NCBI GenBank assembly: GCA_003864495.1
Contig: ML133376.1
Coordinates: forward strand, 620,001 to 684,000
Direction: 5' to 3'
Length of the DNA: 64,000 bases
Origin: Nemopilema nomurai
Lineage: Eukaryota > Cnidaria > Scyphozoa > Rhizostomeae > Rhizostomatidae
A model generated the notes under the pieces. The model worked only from the letters and a program-made list of their open reading frames with translations, searched no databases and had not been told where the DNA came from. Numbering within the stretch: position 1 is the stretch's first letter; the number at the start of each line of letters is the position of its first letter. Shown piece after piece: positions 47,201 to 59,393 of the stretch. The translations under genes were made by a program, and so were the position numbers.

Positions 47201-49470
47201 GAAGCCTTTTCATCTTGACCGACGTCGATCTGAAATAGCTTTTCTGTAAAAGTAATGACCACATCTCTGAATGTAGCGCCAACGAAAAAAGAACACGGAA
47301 AAGCTAAAACCACTCCTTACAGGCTTCCAGATAATAAACTGCAACTATGCGACTAGGTATGATTGATCTCCCCCTTCCCCGAGTCAAGCTATTATCCTTA
47401 CAGCATTCAAGGGGCACAAGCAAACATCTATTAGCAGGGTTTTCAAATTATTTGTAGAGAATATCCTGCATCTTCTATTAACGAACTGATTTTTCACACC
47501 TTATTCTCTTCACAAAAATCTGAAAAGTAAGGAAATGTAGGAATCTACAAGTTTCTTTATTCCTTTAACATTTGATTCAGAAGAGAAACCAATATATATA
47601 CTTTGTCTAACTACAGAGTGCCTTTCAGTTAAAACTAAAGGAAACCAACTGTTTGTCTCATTCTATTTTACTAGTTTTGAGAAGAGAACATTCTGCAGGG
47701 ACAAGAAACTTCGCCAATTCGGCAGCAACTTTGCGGTAAACAAATTCGATCGAAAGGCAGTCGATGAAATAGTTTTAGCACGCAAGGAGCTACCCACTAT
47801 GAAAAGGTTTTTATTTTGGGTGAAGTAAACTATGAGTCCTTGTTCGATGTACCGAAGCCAATATTAGAACTGATTAAATGTAGCAGTTCAACTTCTCCCG
47901 TTTATACGTATTATCCGGCATCACCTGCATTTCTCAGCACGAAACCATAATACAAAATAACCAGCGTCAGATAGGAATGGAGACGAATGCAATGAACTGC
48001 ATTCAAAATGAGGCTCCAGTGGTATATGAAGCACTGAAGGCAGTAAAAGGTGAACAACTCCCAAGACAATGGATTGATTTGTTTGCCAAGCTGGAGGAAA
48101 TCGCAGAAAACACTTTTCAGCTGCCACCGCAATGCCTTCCACCAGTGCCTAGCTAAACTGATTCAGGCCAACTATCTTTTTTTCCAAACTGGCCAACATT
48201 ATGTCTGCGAGGACAATATACCATGGACAGAACAGAGAAGAAGCAAAAAGATAGCCCAATGTGCAAAAAAAAACAAAAAGTGTTCCTTTCTTCCTGGGCT
48301 CTTCACTGTTTATTGTGAACATGGTATGATTTAATTTGAGTTTGGCGCTAAATTTTTATCGTTTAGGGGACTTGAATTGGAGGCAAGTAATGCCAGAATA
48401 CCAAAAGTCAATATAAATACCAAGACTTGGCACTTAAACTTTTTAGCTGATAATGTCAGGGATAGGCTTGGTAGCCAGCAGTCTTCTTGCATAGCGATTT
48501 AACTAACATTCAGAAATCGCAAATCTCAGATATATGTTATGGATTCCAAATAATGGAAATGCACGAATCGGCGAATGTACCATTCACCATCCTGAGAACG
48601 AGATACGAAGACGGTAAGACTGACTTAGCCTGACATCACTTTACTTTATAATGAACCAAAATGCATAAATGCTTCCTAAATACATAAATATGAATTTACG
48701 ACAGCGAATCTTTTAAGCTTGCATGTCACCAAGAGAGGCTACCAGAACCTGTTGTTTTTTATAAAAAGAATTAACAAAACGTGGACGTAAAATTTAGGCA
48801 TCGAAGAAAAGCATTAGCTTGATGGCAAAACGGTTTGCAATACTCGCATCATTTAGTTGACTACTGATTTTAACAATAGTATTTATAATCAGAATAGTTA
48901 AAGAAGCATAGTTATCAAAAAAAGAATGATACAAGAAATCAAGAGAATTTGATGCAGCTAGCAAAGCAAAATGAAATTGTTTGATAAACATATGAATCAT
49001 CTCAACATAACATTTCAAAAAAAATGTCCTGCTTCCTTTTTTAGCACCACAAGCAATCATCTACGACAACAGTTGCAACCTGCATCCCTACTGCCTGAAC
49101 AGAGATCCGGGTTTTTTCAAAACTTTTTAGTAGACCGCTTTCATTGGAAAAATCACACGGGTTAATAGCGCAGGTTACGTTCACAGGTTATTATCGACTT
49201 TCATAATACAATAAAGATATCTAACATTGTTAAAAGTTGAAAATTTATATTTTTCACAAGATCTTTCTTTCAAAGTTGCGCGGCAAGCTACAATATTTCA
49301 CGATATCAAAAATACCGTGGAATAAACACGCATATTAACGAGCAAAGGAACTCGCTTCTAAAAAAAATTGAAAAAGTTTCTTACATGAAGGAGGACCACT
49401 TTGTGAAGCACATCTAAGTGTTCCTCTGGCATTGTAACAAGAAAGCAACCAAGAGGGTGAAGGTAATGTA
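44226..49470 (+). pseudogene. KDZ-type (Kyakuja-Dileera-Zisupton)/HMGXB3-like transposase relic with introns
   Basis: A chain of exon-like blocks on one strand carries KDZ landmarks in order. They are: an acidic N-terminal block (44226-44400); a block ending at a donor (44739-44868); CxC-type cysteines LYSCACDRQ (45112-45260); a SWIM-like CLTCNCGRQDCTH (about 45960); LIPDFGSDHCLRC (about 46220); NLGEFAIGHDILKDYL (about 46910); FLPGLFTVYCEHG (about 48290) with YGFQIMEMHESA (about 48545); the catalytic-type IIYDNSCNLHPYCLNRDPG (about 49060); VDRFHWKNH; and a C-terminal IN.HINEQRNSLL (about 49340). The order is right but the gene is dead as written: TGA within the block at 45370-45470, a frame shift at the A run near 45880, and further shifts near 46150, 48170 and 49110. 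KDZ proteins are transposases of the RNase H fold; HMGXB3 is a host protein derived from them. Confidence 0.8.
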
Positions 49471-49770
49471 GCGAGGAATTGAAAACTGTGTGATGTTCTT
49501 TTCCTAACTTTTCGTCAAAATTTTGAGAAATGTATTTAAGTCCTAAATCATATTTAAGTTATATCAAGGTTAATGAAAATTAGATGAAATATCAATATAT
49601 CGAAATTGGAATGTCGCTCACATGATATAAAATGAAAGCAGCTTTACTTTGTTTGAATTAGCAGCTTACAAGTTAGGGTGCACTTAGAGAATATGAAGCG
49701 ATAACAATCTTACTCTTGGTAAATTTAAGCTTGATTCTGGATTCATTTTTAGAAATCATAATATAGATAT

Positions 49771-50112
49771 TAGGCCTGTCCACCGAAGGTCGAATAATCG
49801 ATATTCAGTTGCTTGGCTTACTATTCGGTTACGTCATACACTAATCGAATATTCGGGTGTGGCGATCGAATAGCAATGACTTGTCGAATAGCGATGACTT
49901 GTCGAAGAGCAATGACAGATCCAAGACAAACATGCATGGAGGCGGCTTACTTGCTGTGAGGAAAACTGCAGTCATACGCAAGCTTGATTACACCAAAATT
50001 TTATTGACCACACCCGAAAGAAGTCACGCCGATATTCGCCGAATAACAGAATAATCGCTAATATTTTATCCGAATAATCGAATAGTAAAATTTGGGGAGT
50101 TGGACAGCTCTA
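49771..50112 (-). mobile_element. hAT MITE, copy 1
   Basis: The ends TAGGCCTGTCCACCGAAGG and (reverse) TAGAGCTGTCCAACTCC are flanked by near-perfect 8-bp duplications ATAGATAT and ATAGATAA. It is the same family as the element at 54158-54901 but in the opposite orientation. It has only about three units of the internal 18-bp repeat. Confidence 0.85.
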
Positions 50113-53100
50113 ATAGATAAACTGCATAGATCGCTAAGAAATGAATTGTTGTGTTATGTTTGGTTCAGATGAATGGCGTTCGGTTGTCTTCATTGCGTAC
50201 TACCCGAAAACTAATAAGAAGAAAAGCGGGATTAAATTCTTATATACGTGAAATGATTTGGTTTCAGATGTCAATTGAAAAATTTTTCGAGAAAACACCG
50301 AAATGAAGAATGACGTTTTACTGACAAAAATTACTTAAACAATCTCACGCCAGTACTTTGAATCATCAATTAATCTTCTTACAGCGAACAGACTGACATT
50401 GCCAAGTCGATTTATTAAGAAAGCAACAACCTAGGAGAATAATCACTATTATTATCAATAAACTATCATCATCAGCTTTAAACATGATGAAACTTCGTCA
50501 GATACATTTACCGGCTTAGAGTAATTATTGCTGATTCTATCTTTCTTTCTTCCATTTTCAGAAGTCAGACCCAAATGTTTGTACATCACCAATCGGAGAA
50601 GGATCTTTTGGACTGAAAACATTTGGTCTGTCTAAACAATTACTTTTCAAAAGTCTATCTACAGTGTCTAGCTTTTATTCAAAATTGTTATATATGTTTA
50701 AGTTTAATTTCTGAACGCTAAATTATGCGACTTAGAGTATTTCATAATTCATATTTTGATAATTTCGGGCAATAACGGCAACTAGTAGAGTTCTTTGGTT
50801 TTCTTTTTCTGATCTTCATTTGTTTTGTAAAAATTTCTTACAGTAAACAGCTGCAGCTATACGATGTTAATATTTGAAAATATATATCTAGTTTTGGATT
50901 AAAAAAGGGCAAAATTGAAGTTTCCCACCAAAAGAAATCTGGTTAGAGCCCAGACACTGACCACCAACAAACGCAAATGGAATACCTGAGTCTTTTAAAT
51001 CAAAATGTCTTGCGAGGAGAAAACAGAAGTAGCAGCAATAACTCCTTACCTCCGGAAACAATGCATACGAGATAACAGAGCCCTGAATGTCGATCTCTAA
51101 ATTGGCAAATCGCATTTCTGCGCTGGCAAGTCTGGCAACTTTATGTGACAAATCTCCAGACTAAGAAAGATATTTGAGATTCATCAGTGATTAAATTTCG
51201 CTAAATCAACGGTAGGAAACATGTATTAGAAATGGCAAACTTCACTAGTCTTAGAAGCTGGAGTAAGATAATACTCGCAAACATGGTGTTATCGCTAAAA
51301 GGCCAGGCATCCCTTAGGTGCAAGTTGACAATGTCTGTCTTGTCATTTAAGGCTTGTTGTAGGCGCCACGAGAAAACGTTGCCTTTTCGTATCAGAGTAA
51401 TCTGTCGCTAGAAGAAAGATATGCATATTGCAATTAGATATGCTTATCTATTTATTTCCTTCACAAAGGGAAAAAAGGCTGACAGAAAAAAATTGTTTCC
51501 ACTAGGTTGCTGCCATATTGTATCGAAACACTCTTTCCGGGATCAACTAACCCTAACTTGACTGAGCCAAACGGCCAGATGAAATGATAGAAAACTCACC
51601 GTAGTCAAAGAAGTTGTTTTTTCTGATTCGAATTCAAGCCATCAAATTGTGAAACTTTGTGACACATGGCTATTGATAAATTGCTACGACGAAGATGACG
51701 GAAGAAGAAACTCCCTTAACTACGGTCAATTTTTCAGGATTACTTTAAAATCGACCAATCCTTTCATTATATTGGCGGATTAAGCATACATACATTTCAG
51801 GTATGTATGCTAGAAGCTGCTGTATCATGAGTAATAGTCTGCTGTTTCATCAAAATTTACAACGAATAATTGGCTTCCATACTAACGCTTGGTGCTTTTA
51901 ACGAGGATGAACACGAGACTGGTAAGCAATCTATTGTTGGAGAGTATTCGAATCAAGTTTGAGAGCCTAAGTACTTGCTCTATGGGGTGTTCATGAAAAC
52001 AGCATACAACAACGTCTGAAGAAAAGTTGCAAGATAAGCTTTTGCTAGATTTAAAAAGATCGAATAACAAACAGATCGAATAACTGAACTGTTGTTAAGG
52101 TGTTTATTATAGAGACAGACCAGTTTTCTTTCGGAACATAATCAATCTCTAAAGATCAGCATCAGGCACATTTATGATCTAGCTAGCATGATTTGCTTGT
52201 GTAAAAGGTTGACGCATCTTTCGTCGTCTGTCTTAGCAGTTTCAGAAGATTCAGCAAAGGCAAGGCTTTGATATTTGGTCTATGATTTTTAAAAAAATTG
52301 AAACTTTCTTTAAGTCTGATGTAGCAGCTTCGATAGAGGAATCAAGCTCCAGTTATATTAGGACATGATAAACAACGATTGACATCGTCATCGTCGATTA
52401 ACATATTCTCATCAGATTTTCGACAATAAACGTGTAGAAATCTAAAAATTCTTCAAATAGCTTGGTTCGTTGTAAAGTGTATTTTCAGTACCGCAATATC
52501 CTTTAGATGTACATAAGATGGGGGATGATTCATTTGGAAGACTTCAGACAAAACCCACACTATCCCCCTTGCAGCTTTTTGGTGCCAAACATCATTCCAG
52601 GGAAAGCAAAATAATGTCAGTTCACTTTTGCAGTCTATTTGAAGGGAAGTTAAAAGATGTGACTCATCATTGACCAAGTCAGACGACTTTGGGTCAAACA
52701 ATATTATCTCTTTGAACACAAACTGGATTAGTTTGCATGCAGCTTTGAACCTGAGGAAGACCTCAAAAACGATAATGGGGCGATCTATAGAGTTATGCAC
52801 CTGGTTAAAGATGTTATTATCAACTGTCGACCTAGACAAATTAACATTCAACCTTCACCAAGACTAAAATTGTTCTTTAATCTGTGGTGACTCCTTTGTC
52901 TACGTTCCATTGTCACATCATGTCATGTTGACACATCTTTTCTCGTTCCCCAAGCTTGACTTTTCCATCCTCATTACAACATCATTTCATCATCTTCTCT
53001 CATCCCTCGTCGGCAAATTTATTCTTAGATTAATCAGTATAAATATAATTATAAAGTCAGTCAGAGTCAGTCAGAAACAGTGCTACAGAATACAACAGGC

Positions 53101-54157
53101 AACTCGTATTCTCTCTCTCTCTGCCGGCTCCCTGTTCTCTGCACGTTAAATAAGACAACTTTGGCTCGGATCGTCCATAGAGGTTGAGCAACGCAGTCGG
53201 TAGAAACCTATTTCAACTCGTTTCTACAAATCTTTGTTTTCTTCCAATGCAAAACAATGGTCATCGGATTGAAATAATGCCCTTGTATTAGGACAATATT
53301 CGTATCTTTAATATTAAATTTTTTGTTTTGTTTGTTATTGTTGGAATTGATGATGAAGCAACATATCAAAAGAGATTTAACATTTTTCTTTGATCTTAAG
53401 GCGAATTTACACCTTTTGTTGGGCAAGAAATAATTTTAAGAATAATCTTACGCTCAAAAACGACTGCTGACTACCAATAAATGGTACAGTTGTCACTTGC
53501 ATTGTGTCATCCTGTCAATATGATTATTTTGTTATTTCGTTTGGATGTTTGTCACAGTAATGAATTTTCCTAATATTCTAGTGCTATGAGAGAGAAAGTT
53601 AAGCTTGTTATGAGGTAATTTTGGTAAAAAAAAGACAATACCAACGTTCTTTGGGTTTTTGAAGGGCGTGTCTACGAAGATTTTTCCAGCCCTCCTTTTC
53701 TTTCTTTAATGGCACTCCTAAAACTCAAACGCTGGATCCGCCCCTGGTGATTCGCTGTCTATTTTCCTCTTTCCTCTCTTATTACAACCAAAAGCGCAAC
53801 ACTGTGTTCCAAAATCGGCAACAGCTGTCCGTAACAGATTGGATTTCCCACGAAATTTGGGTATCAATTGTAATGGCGCATAATGGAATTCCTCGAAGCA
53901 TGAAACATGGCAAAATTTCCCATTTTACGACGCAAGAAAGCCAGCCACGTTTCCAGGAAAGAACAAAGAGAATTGGGTCATTCGAGAGAGAAATCTTAAC
54001 AAGAGCGAACTCGACAGTCAAGTCTAGTGCTGATATTTCCACCGATAAGATGCAAAACTAAGAACCGAATGTAAATTTTGTTGCTAAACTGATTTTTAGT
54101 TCCTTTTCTACAAATGATAACTAACGGTACATATACAAAAGTTATAGATATATATAC
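50113..54157. other. Transposon-rich intergenic stretch with unassigned exon-like pieces
   Basis: No complete gene. Minus-strand exon-like pieces lie at 51290-51407 and 51050-51160. A 132-residue minus frame at 52453-52851 has no recognised motif. The sequence at 53715-53746 ends GGATCCGCCCCTG, which looks like the terminus of a hAT-type element, but no partner end is visible. Confidence 0.4.
51050..51407 (-). other. Two unassigned exon-like segments
   Basis: The segment 51160-51050 is 37 codons, with acceptor TTTCTTAG and donor GTAAGG. It reads SGDLSHKVARLASAEM, then SVISYALFPE, and looks like globular protein. Upstream, 51407 to about 51290 has an acceptor CTTCTAG and reads RQITLIRKGNVFSWRLQQAL, then LRDAWPFSDN. 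No donor in the right phase joins the two, so they may belong to a decayed gene. I do not recognise the family. Confidence 0.35.
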
Positions 54158-54901
54158 TAGGGCTGTCTAACTCCCCAAATTTTACTATTCGATTATTCGG
54201 ATAAAATATTAGCGATTATTCGGTTATTCGGCGAATATGGGCGTGACCTCATTTGGGTGTGGTCAATAAAATTTTGGTGTGGCAGGGTGTGGTCAATAGA
54301 ATACAACAAGTGATAAATCTTTCTGTCAGGATTTAAAACTCGCAATATTATAAATTTATCACACTGTGGAAAATGGTTGTTTGTAAAGCGTTATCATTAC
54401 GATGTGTAGTTCAAGCTGTCTTTAAGTTTTTATTCACAAAAGTTAAAGCGTTCGCATTTTCTGATGACAGACGGCATCTCTTTTTATTAACGATGTTCCC
54501 TGCTGCAGAAAACACTCTTTCCGTAGTTCCGTCTCAGGTTTAACAACGTTATTCAGACCCCCTACCAATCAAGCTTGCGTATGACTGCAGTTTTCCTCAC
54601 AGCAAGGAAGCCACCTCCATGCATGTTTGTCTCGGATCTGTCATTGCTATTCGACAAGTCATCGCTATTCGACAAGTCATTGCTTTTCGACCAGTCATTG
54701 CTATTCGACCAGTCATCGCTATTCGACCAGTCATTGCTATTCGATCAGTCATCGCTATTCGATTAATCGTTGCTATTCGAATAGCTCGAATAATCGGACT
54801 ATTCGATCGCCACACCCGAATATTCGGTTAGTGTATGACGTAACCGAATAGTAAGCCAAGCAACCGAATATCGATTATTCGACCTTCGGTAGACAGGCCT
54901 A
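54158..54901 (+). mobile_element. hAT MITE, copy 2 with expanded 18-bp array
   Basis: The ends TAGGGCTGTCTAACTCC and (reverse) TAGGCCTGTCTACCGAAGG lie between perfect 8-bp duplications ATATATAC (54150-54157 and 54902-54909). It is about twice as long as copy 1. The extra length includes an expanded internal tandem array and about 250 bases of unique sequence. There is no transposase. Confidence 0.92.
54640..54785. repeat. 18-bp tandem array inside the hAT MITE
   Basis: About eight units of TCATTGCTATTCGACAAG with T/C and A/C variants. Copy 1 of the MITE has about three units of the same sequence on the other strand, so copy number has changed since the two inserted. Confidence 0.9.
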
Positions 54902-55249
54902 ATATATACACAATAACTTGTCTTATTTACCTTATTTACACATATTTTTGGAATACATTAGGGCATAAAAATTTAAAAATAGTGTTAGGGGAGCAATAAC
55001 AATTGTTGTAATTTGCAGAGCATTTGTAAATTTCATGAAAATTTCTATATCTTTCTTAAAGTGATTAGAAAACAATTAATATACTTAATTTTGTACTTAA
55101 TCTGTGCTCCAAATTTCTCTACTTAGTTTTCTTAATTTCATGTATGCAGCATTATTTACGCACTAAAGTACAAAAAATTTACGATAATTCTTTATTGACG
55201 ATCAAAATTTCTAGCTATAGAGGGTAATACCTTGTTGTTTTAGTAAATG

Positions 55250-55335
55250 TTATTGAGTAGTTGAAAATACATTGTAACTTGCGTACTATGTATATTATAT
55301 TATTGAGTAGTTGAAAATACATTGTAACTTGCGTA
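55250..55335. repeat. Two-copy direct repeat, 50-bp period
   Basis: The sequence starting TATTGAGTAGTTGAAAATAC is repeated with about 35 identical bases, at 55251 and 55301. It is a local duplication in AT-rich DNA with no coding content. Confidence 0.9.
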
Positions 55336-55490
55336 ATTTTTATATATTTGATATGAAAACTTAAACCCAAACAGTTGTTTTTTCAAAATTGTGCGCCTTT
55401 ATGCTGCAAACCATATGTATAAAATTAAAAGCATCCACAAAATAGATGCTTTGCTTTTGTAGGAACTTTTAGAAGAAAGCATCTTGTCAA

Positions 55491-57480
55491 ATGCAACATC
55501 TTGTTCATTTTTTAAATGTCTCTCATGCTCAAATTCATGTACCAAAAATTGCCAAGAATTTTTGGTGTGAATTTGATAAAGTTTTACTAAGATTGAAGTT
55601 TAAAGATTGTAAGATTGTAAGTGGAAGTTTTGATGAAGTTGCTTTTACTGGCGCTCTTAAGTTAAAACTTTATGGGTTTATGCAGAAAAGGAAAAGAGGA
55701 CCCTTAAGAGCAGAGTTCATTGAAGAGAAGGGGGAGATAAATAAGTCCTTGAAATACCAGCTTGCAAGTCTGGAAAAAAGATAATCAATGATGTCTTCAT
55801 CGTTATCATCATAAGTCGTTTTTCCCATTCTCTGGTTCCACTTCTTCATTTAAGTTTACTCAGCTCAGTTGTTTGCTACCATTGTGACTAAATCAGAAAT
55901 GGAAAGGAGAAGGGCAGATTAAAACGAACTGCAAAAAAAATGTTTGGACAATCTATTTTTAATTATTATTATTTTACAATTGTTGTTAATTGCAGTTGCT
56001 TTTATTTGGTTTTATTGCAAATTCCTTTAAAAGTCTACTCCACTTTTGATAATTCATTAGCTAAAAATTGTATCTGCTTCATTGTGATATCCTTATAATT
56101 TAAGATACTTGCTTTTTAAGAACAACCTTTGTAAGCTGAGATGCACATTTGTTTGTTATTGAAAATGTTCCTAATCCAAGTGCTCTTAAATCCTAAAGTT
56201 TTCTTCTGACCCCAGAACAAAGTTAATGCACACTAATGTACTGTCATATTTTGCACTGAATCCTTTATTATATACTTTTTCAGTTTTTATTCTGACATTC
56301 AAAGCTTAGTTGTGTAATGTAGTTCAAAACTTGCTCTACTTTTCAGTTGAGCAACTGGTTTGAAAGAACAAGAATACCAACTAAGGGTTTAACGCTGCTA
56401 TTTGACAAGAATGGCGAGCCATTGGTGAAGTATTCTGGTAAACACCTTTTGACAATCTAGGTTTAGATAACTTGCCTACTGTAATTTGCCTTTTAATTAT
56501 CATAATTCTTCTCAAGGAGCAACATGGTTTGAAAAGTTTGCAAAGGATGAAATTATTCTTCAAAAGTTTTATGAATATGCAATAGAAGGAATCAAAAACT
56601 TCGATAGTAAAGAATCAGGTATCTTAACTTTCGTAACTGAAGCATTTACTGTTAATTTGAAAAAAACAGAAACCAGTTTAACCTGTTTGTCACGAAGATC
56701 TATCTTGTTTATTCTGAAGATGAATCGTATTTTGCTGGACAAATTATCCATAAAGTTGTGCTTCTGCCCCCAAAAGTCTTCCTATTTTACGTCAAAATGA
56801 AAATGGCAAATATGGCAGCTTTCCCAAACTCATTTTCCAGCTATGTCCTATATCACCCTACCGGATTTTAGGTGCAAGTAATACATTAATTAAGTTTGGG
56901 CGTCTTTGATCCAGATTGGACTCTCCTGCCAGTGAAAACTACGGTACTTATAATTTACCAAACCGTTTGTCCACGTGCCTCTGCTATTCAAATGTAGACT
57001 TGGTACACGAGAACATGGAAGGCAATAAGTGGGAGAAGGCTAAAAACACAAAGCAATCATGATTCTTGTATCCTTCGAAGCGAGAACAATCCTTCTTAAG
57101 CATAACTGCTCTTGACCACGCTAGTTATGCTTAAGAAAAAATTCAAGCAACCGTGTGTAATCGTAGATATATCCACCCGCTCGTGCTGGAAATTGTCAAA
57201 CAGGCCCAGTTGGTGGCCATGTTCTGTGGATTTCCGATCCCCAAATGCTGGCCCTGAAAGAATGAGGGTCAGTCAGGTTGATGAGGTTCTATCCTCCTAC
57301 ATCAAGCGCCGCAAAGTAGATGACTCTCCTTCTCCTCCATTTGTTATAACGGCCAGCGAAGTGGTAGCAGAATCGTCTGCAGTAAACGGAGGAGATAAAG
57401 AGGAGATAAAGGAGTTCATCAAGGTTATCATTTTATATGACTTGCTTATCAACTATTTTTGGTTATTTATTGCTTCATAA
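55491..57480 (+). other. Unassigned gene fragment(s), plus strand
   Basis: Two exon-like pieces, 56347-56437 and 56517-56618, have good splice signals (TTTTCAG, GTAAAC; CTCAAG, GTATC) and matching phase. They join as LSNWFERTRIPTKGLTLLFD, then WFEKFAKDEIILQKFYEYA. An upstream 97-residue frame (55491-55784) and a downstream frame (57112-57480; RVSQVDEVLSSYIKRRKVDD) could be further parts. No family is recognised and no start or stop can be assigned. It may be a transposon-derived or decayed gene. Confidence 0.3.
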
Positions 57481-59018
57481 ATGCATCATTGAGCTAGCGA
57501 CCAATTCAGAAAATAATCAACGTTTCAAATCAGTGGCACAGGAAACTCTTTAATTTTCAATCGTAAAGCATTGTAGAGCAAGTCATAATTGCCCACGGGC
57601 TTCGCAAAGCTTGAACCATTTCATCCACATAACAAACGCGTGTCAACTCGGCATTTTTACAGAAAAGCAAATGGCTGCCAGACGATTACATTGTTTGCCG
57701 ACCACTGCCAACCACTGTCAGGATATTAGAAAGGATATGAGATATGGATTCCTTTCTGCGCAAGTTACGCCCGTATTCTCATAATATTTGCATAGATACA
57801 AAGCTTCGAAAGTCGCGTTGTTTCCAATGAAAAAAACAACGGTTTTGGCTCTTCAAAACGGTCATTTTTGATCCGGAATTAATTTGGGTAAATATGATTA
57901 GGAATCAAATGGTGCATTGATTATGATTGGTGATATGGATACTTTTTGCGCAAGTAACGTTCTTTACAGTTTCGAAGCTGCAAAATGGGAATTATCTTCA
58001 AAAGGCATCCTTTTATACCTGGAAGTTCCAAAAAAGGCCATGGGAAAAGCTACATATTGATTTGTCCACATTTTGGTTTCATATTGACAGTTGTTAAAGA
58101 GATTACCCTTACATCGTATATCTTAATGGGTCTCGTTTTTCTTTAGGGAATTAGGACTTTTGCAAGCTTAGAGAATCATTAACTTTTTGTTACGACGTAT
58201 CTGAAATGACCAAGCTATGAGATTGATTTAGACTTTCAGGAAATGTACTGATAAAATTTCAAAGAATACCCTTGTTTACAATGTGTATAATTTCTTGCTT
58301 ATACATTGCGCTACGGTAAACATGCAACAACTAATGCAGCTTCAAGGAAGTTGACGTTTGGAAGATGACTACGTTCTCGTTTTAACTTCTTCGTCCTCGA
58401 GTTGAGTATCTGTCAATTATGATGAAAAACCGTGTTGTTGTTCAAAGACAATTGTATCACAAACGAATGCCAAGAATCTGAGACATAAGCGTGAATGGCC
58501 ATGTTCGTGCAGGTGATTACCGTAGCAAAGGACCCAAATGTCTTCGCCAAGACTCAATGGAAGTTAAGCCCTATGTGTATCAAATGGCTGCTTGTGTCGG
58601 TTAGATTTCGCGTCGACATTCTCACCAACTGAAATCTCAAGTCAGAGCAAATAACCAGCCATTAACGAGTGATCAGAGTCTGCTGTAGTTTTCTGAGCCA
58701 AGTGATATTGCAAGAAATATTTCAGAAGCCATTGTTATGGATTGACTACTACCATCAGATGAAATTGAAATTTACTCCTAGGAAATAAACACTGATTTAA
58801 GAATGTTGGAAATTGAAAGCATACTGGTTATAATTAAGGGAATAATTTAGAATAGATTGTTTTCGATTTTCCGTAGACGAAAAAGCCTTTTCAAGATAAT
58901 TTCCAAAAAACCATGCTTTCTAGGACCACACTTTCTACACTTGCAATTTAGCCTCCTTTTATGGAGTTGTTAGGTCAAAATTTTCCTTTGACTCTAACCC
59001 ACCCATGGTGGGTCCTCC

Positions 59019-59393
59019 TACCGTAAATGACGAAATTAGCGCCCGAAATTAATTCAGTAGGGGCGCTTATCTATTTATTGTTCATACCATGTAAGATGAA
59101 AACAATTACTCGGAGCGCTTATTCAAACAGGGGGCGGTTATTGCAAAAAAATTTTTTATCCCGGGGCGGTTAATTCGGCAGGGGGGCTTATCAATTTTTG
59201 TTCATACCATGTAAGGGAGAAAAATTACCTCTAGTGTTTCACAGTTCTCTTTCTAAAGAAGATTAGAACATAATACAGTGTCGATGAAAACAATTGCTAG
59301 GGGCGGTTATTGCAAAAATTGTCTTTATCCTGGGGCGCTTATTTGGCAGGGGCGGTTAATTCAGCAGGGGCCCTTATTTTGTCATTTACGGTA
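59019..59393. mobile_element. Short inverted-repeat element (MITE)
   Basis: The ends TACCGTAAATGACGAAATTA and (reverse) TACCGTAAATGACAAAATAA form an imperfect inverted repeat. The interior repeats the motifs GGGGCGCTTAT and GGGGCGGTTA(A/T)T several times, and CATACCATGTAAG twice. There is no coding capacity. I cannot assign the superfamily or a clear target duplication. Confidence 0.75.

Larger units (their letters stand above)
54902..59018. other. Mostly non-coding stretch with weak exon candidates
   Basis: It contains a 50-bp-period direct repeat at 55250-55335 and plus-strand exon-like pieces between 55491 and 57480, listed separately. From about 57480 to 59018 I see no coding sequence. 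A diverged pair of about 28-base segments (core GCGCAAGTTACG) lies near 57745 and 57935. Confidence 0.45.

Noticed and set aside
52453..52851. 132-residue minus-strand frame
   Set aside because: No recognised motif, no splice or promoter context, and AT-rich DNA of this extent can give one such frame by chance.
52870..53200. Possible solo LTR (starts TGTTCTTTAATC, contains TTAAATAAGACAAC)
   Set aside because: No second LTR, no clear polypurine tract or primer binding site, and no target duplication could be found.
53747..54061. Open frames on both strands next to a possible transposon end
   Set aside because: Overlapping frames on both strands and no family match. The GGATCCGCCCCTG end at 53746 has no visible partner, so no element can be delimited.
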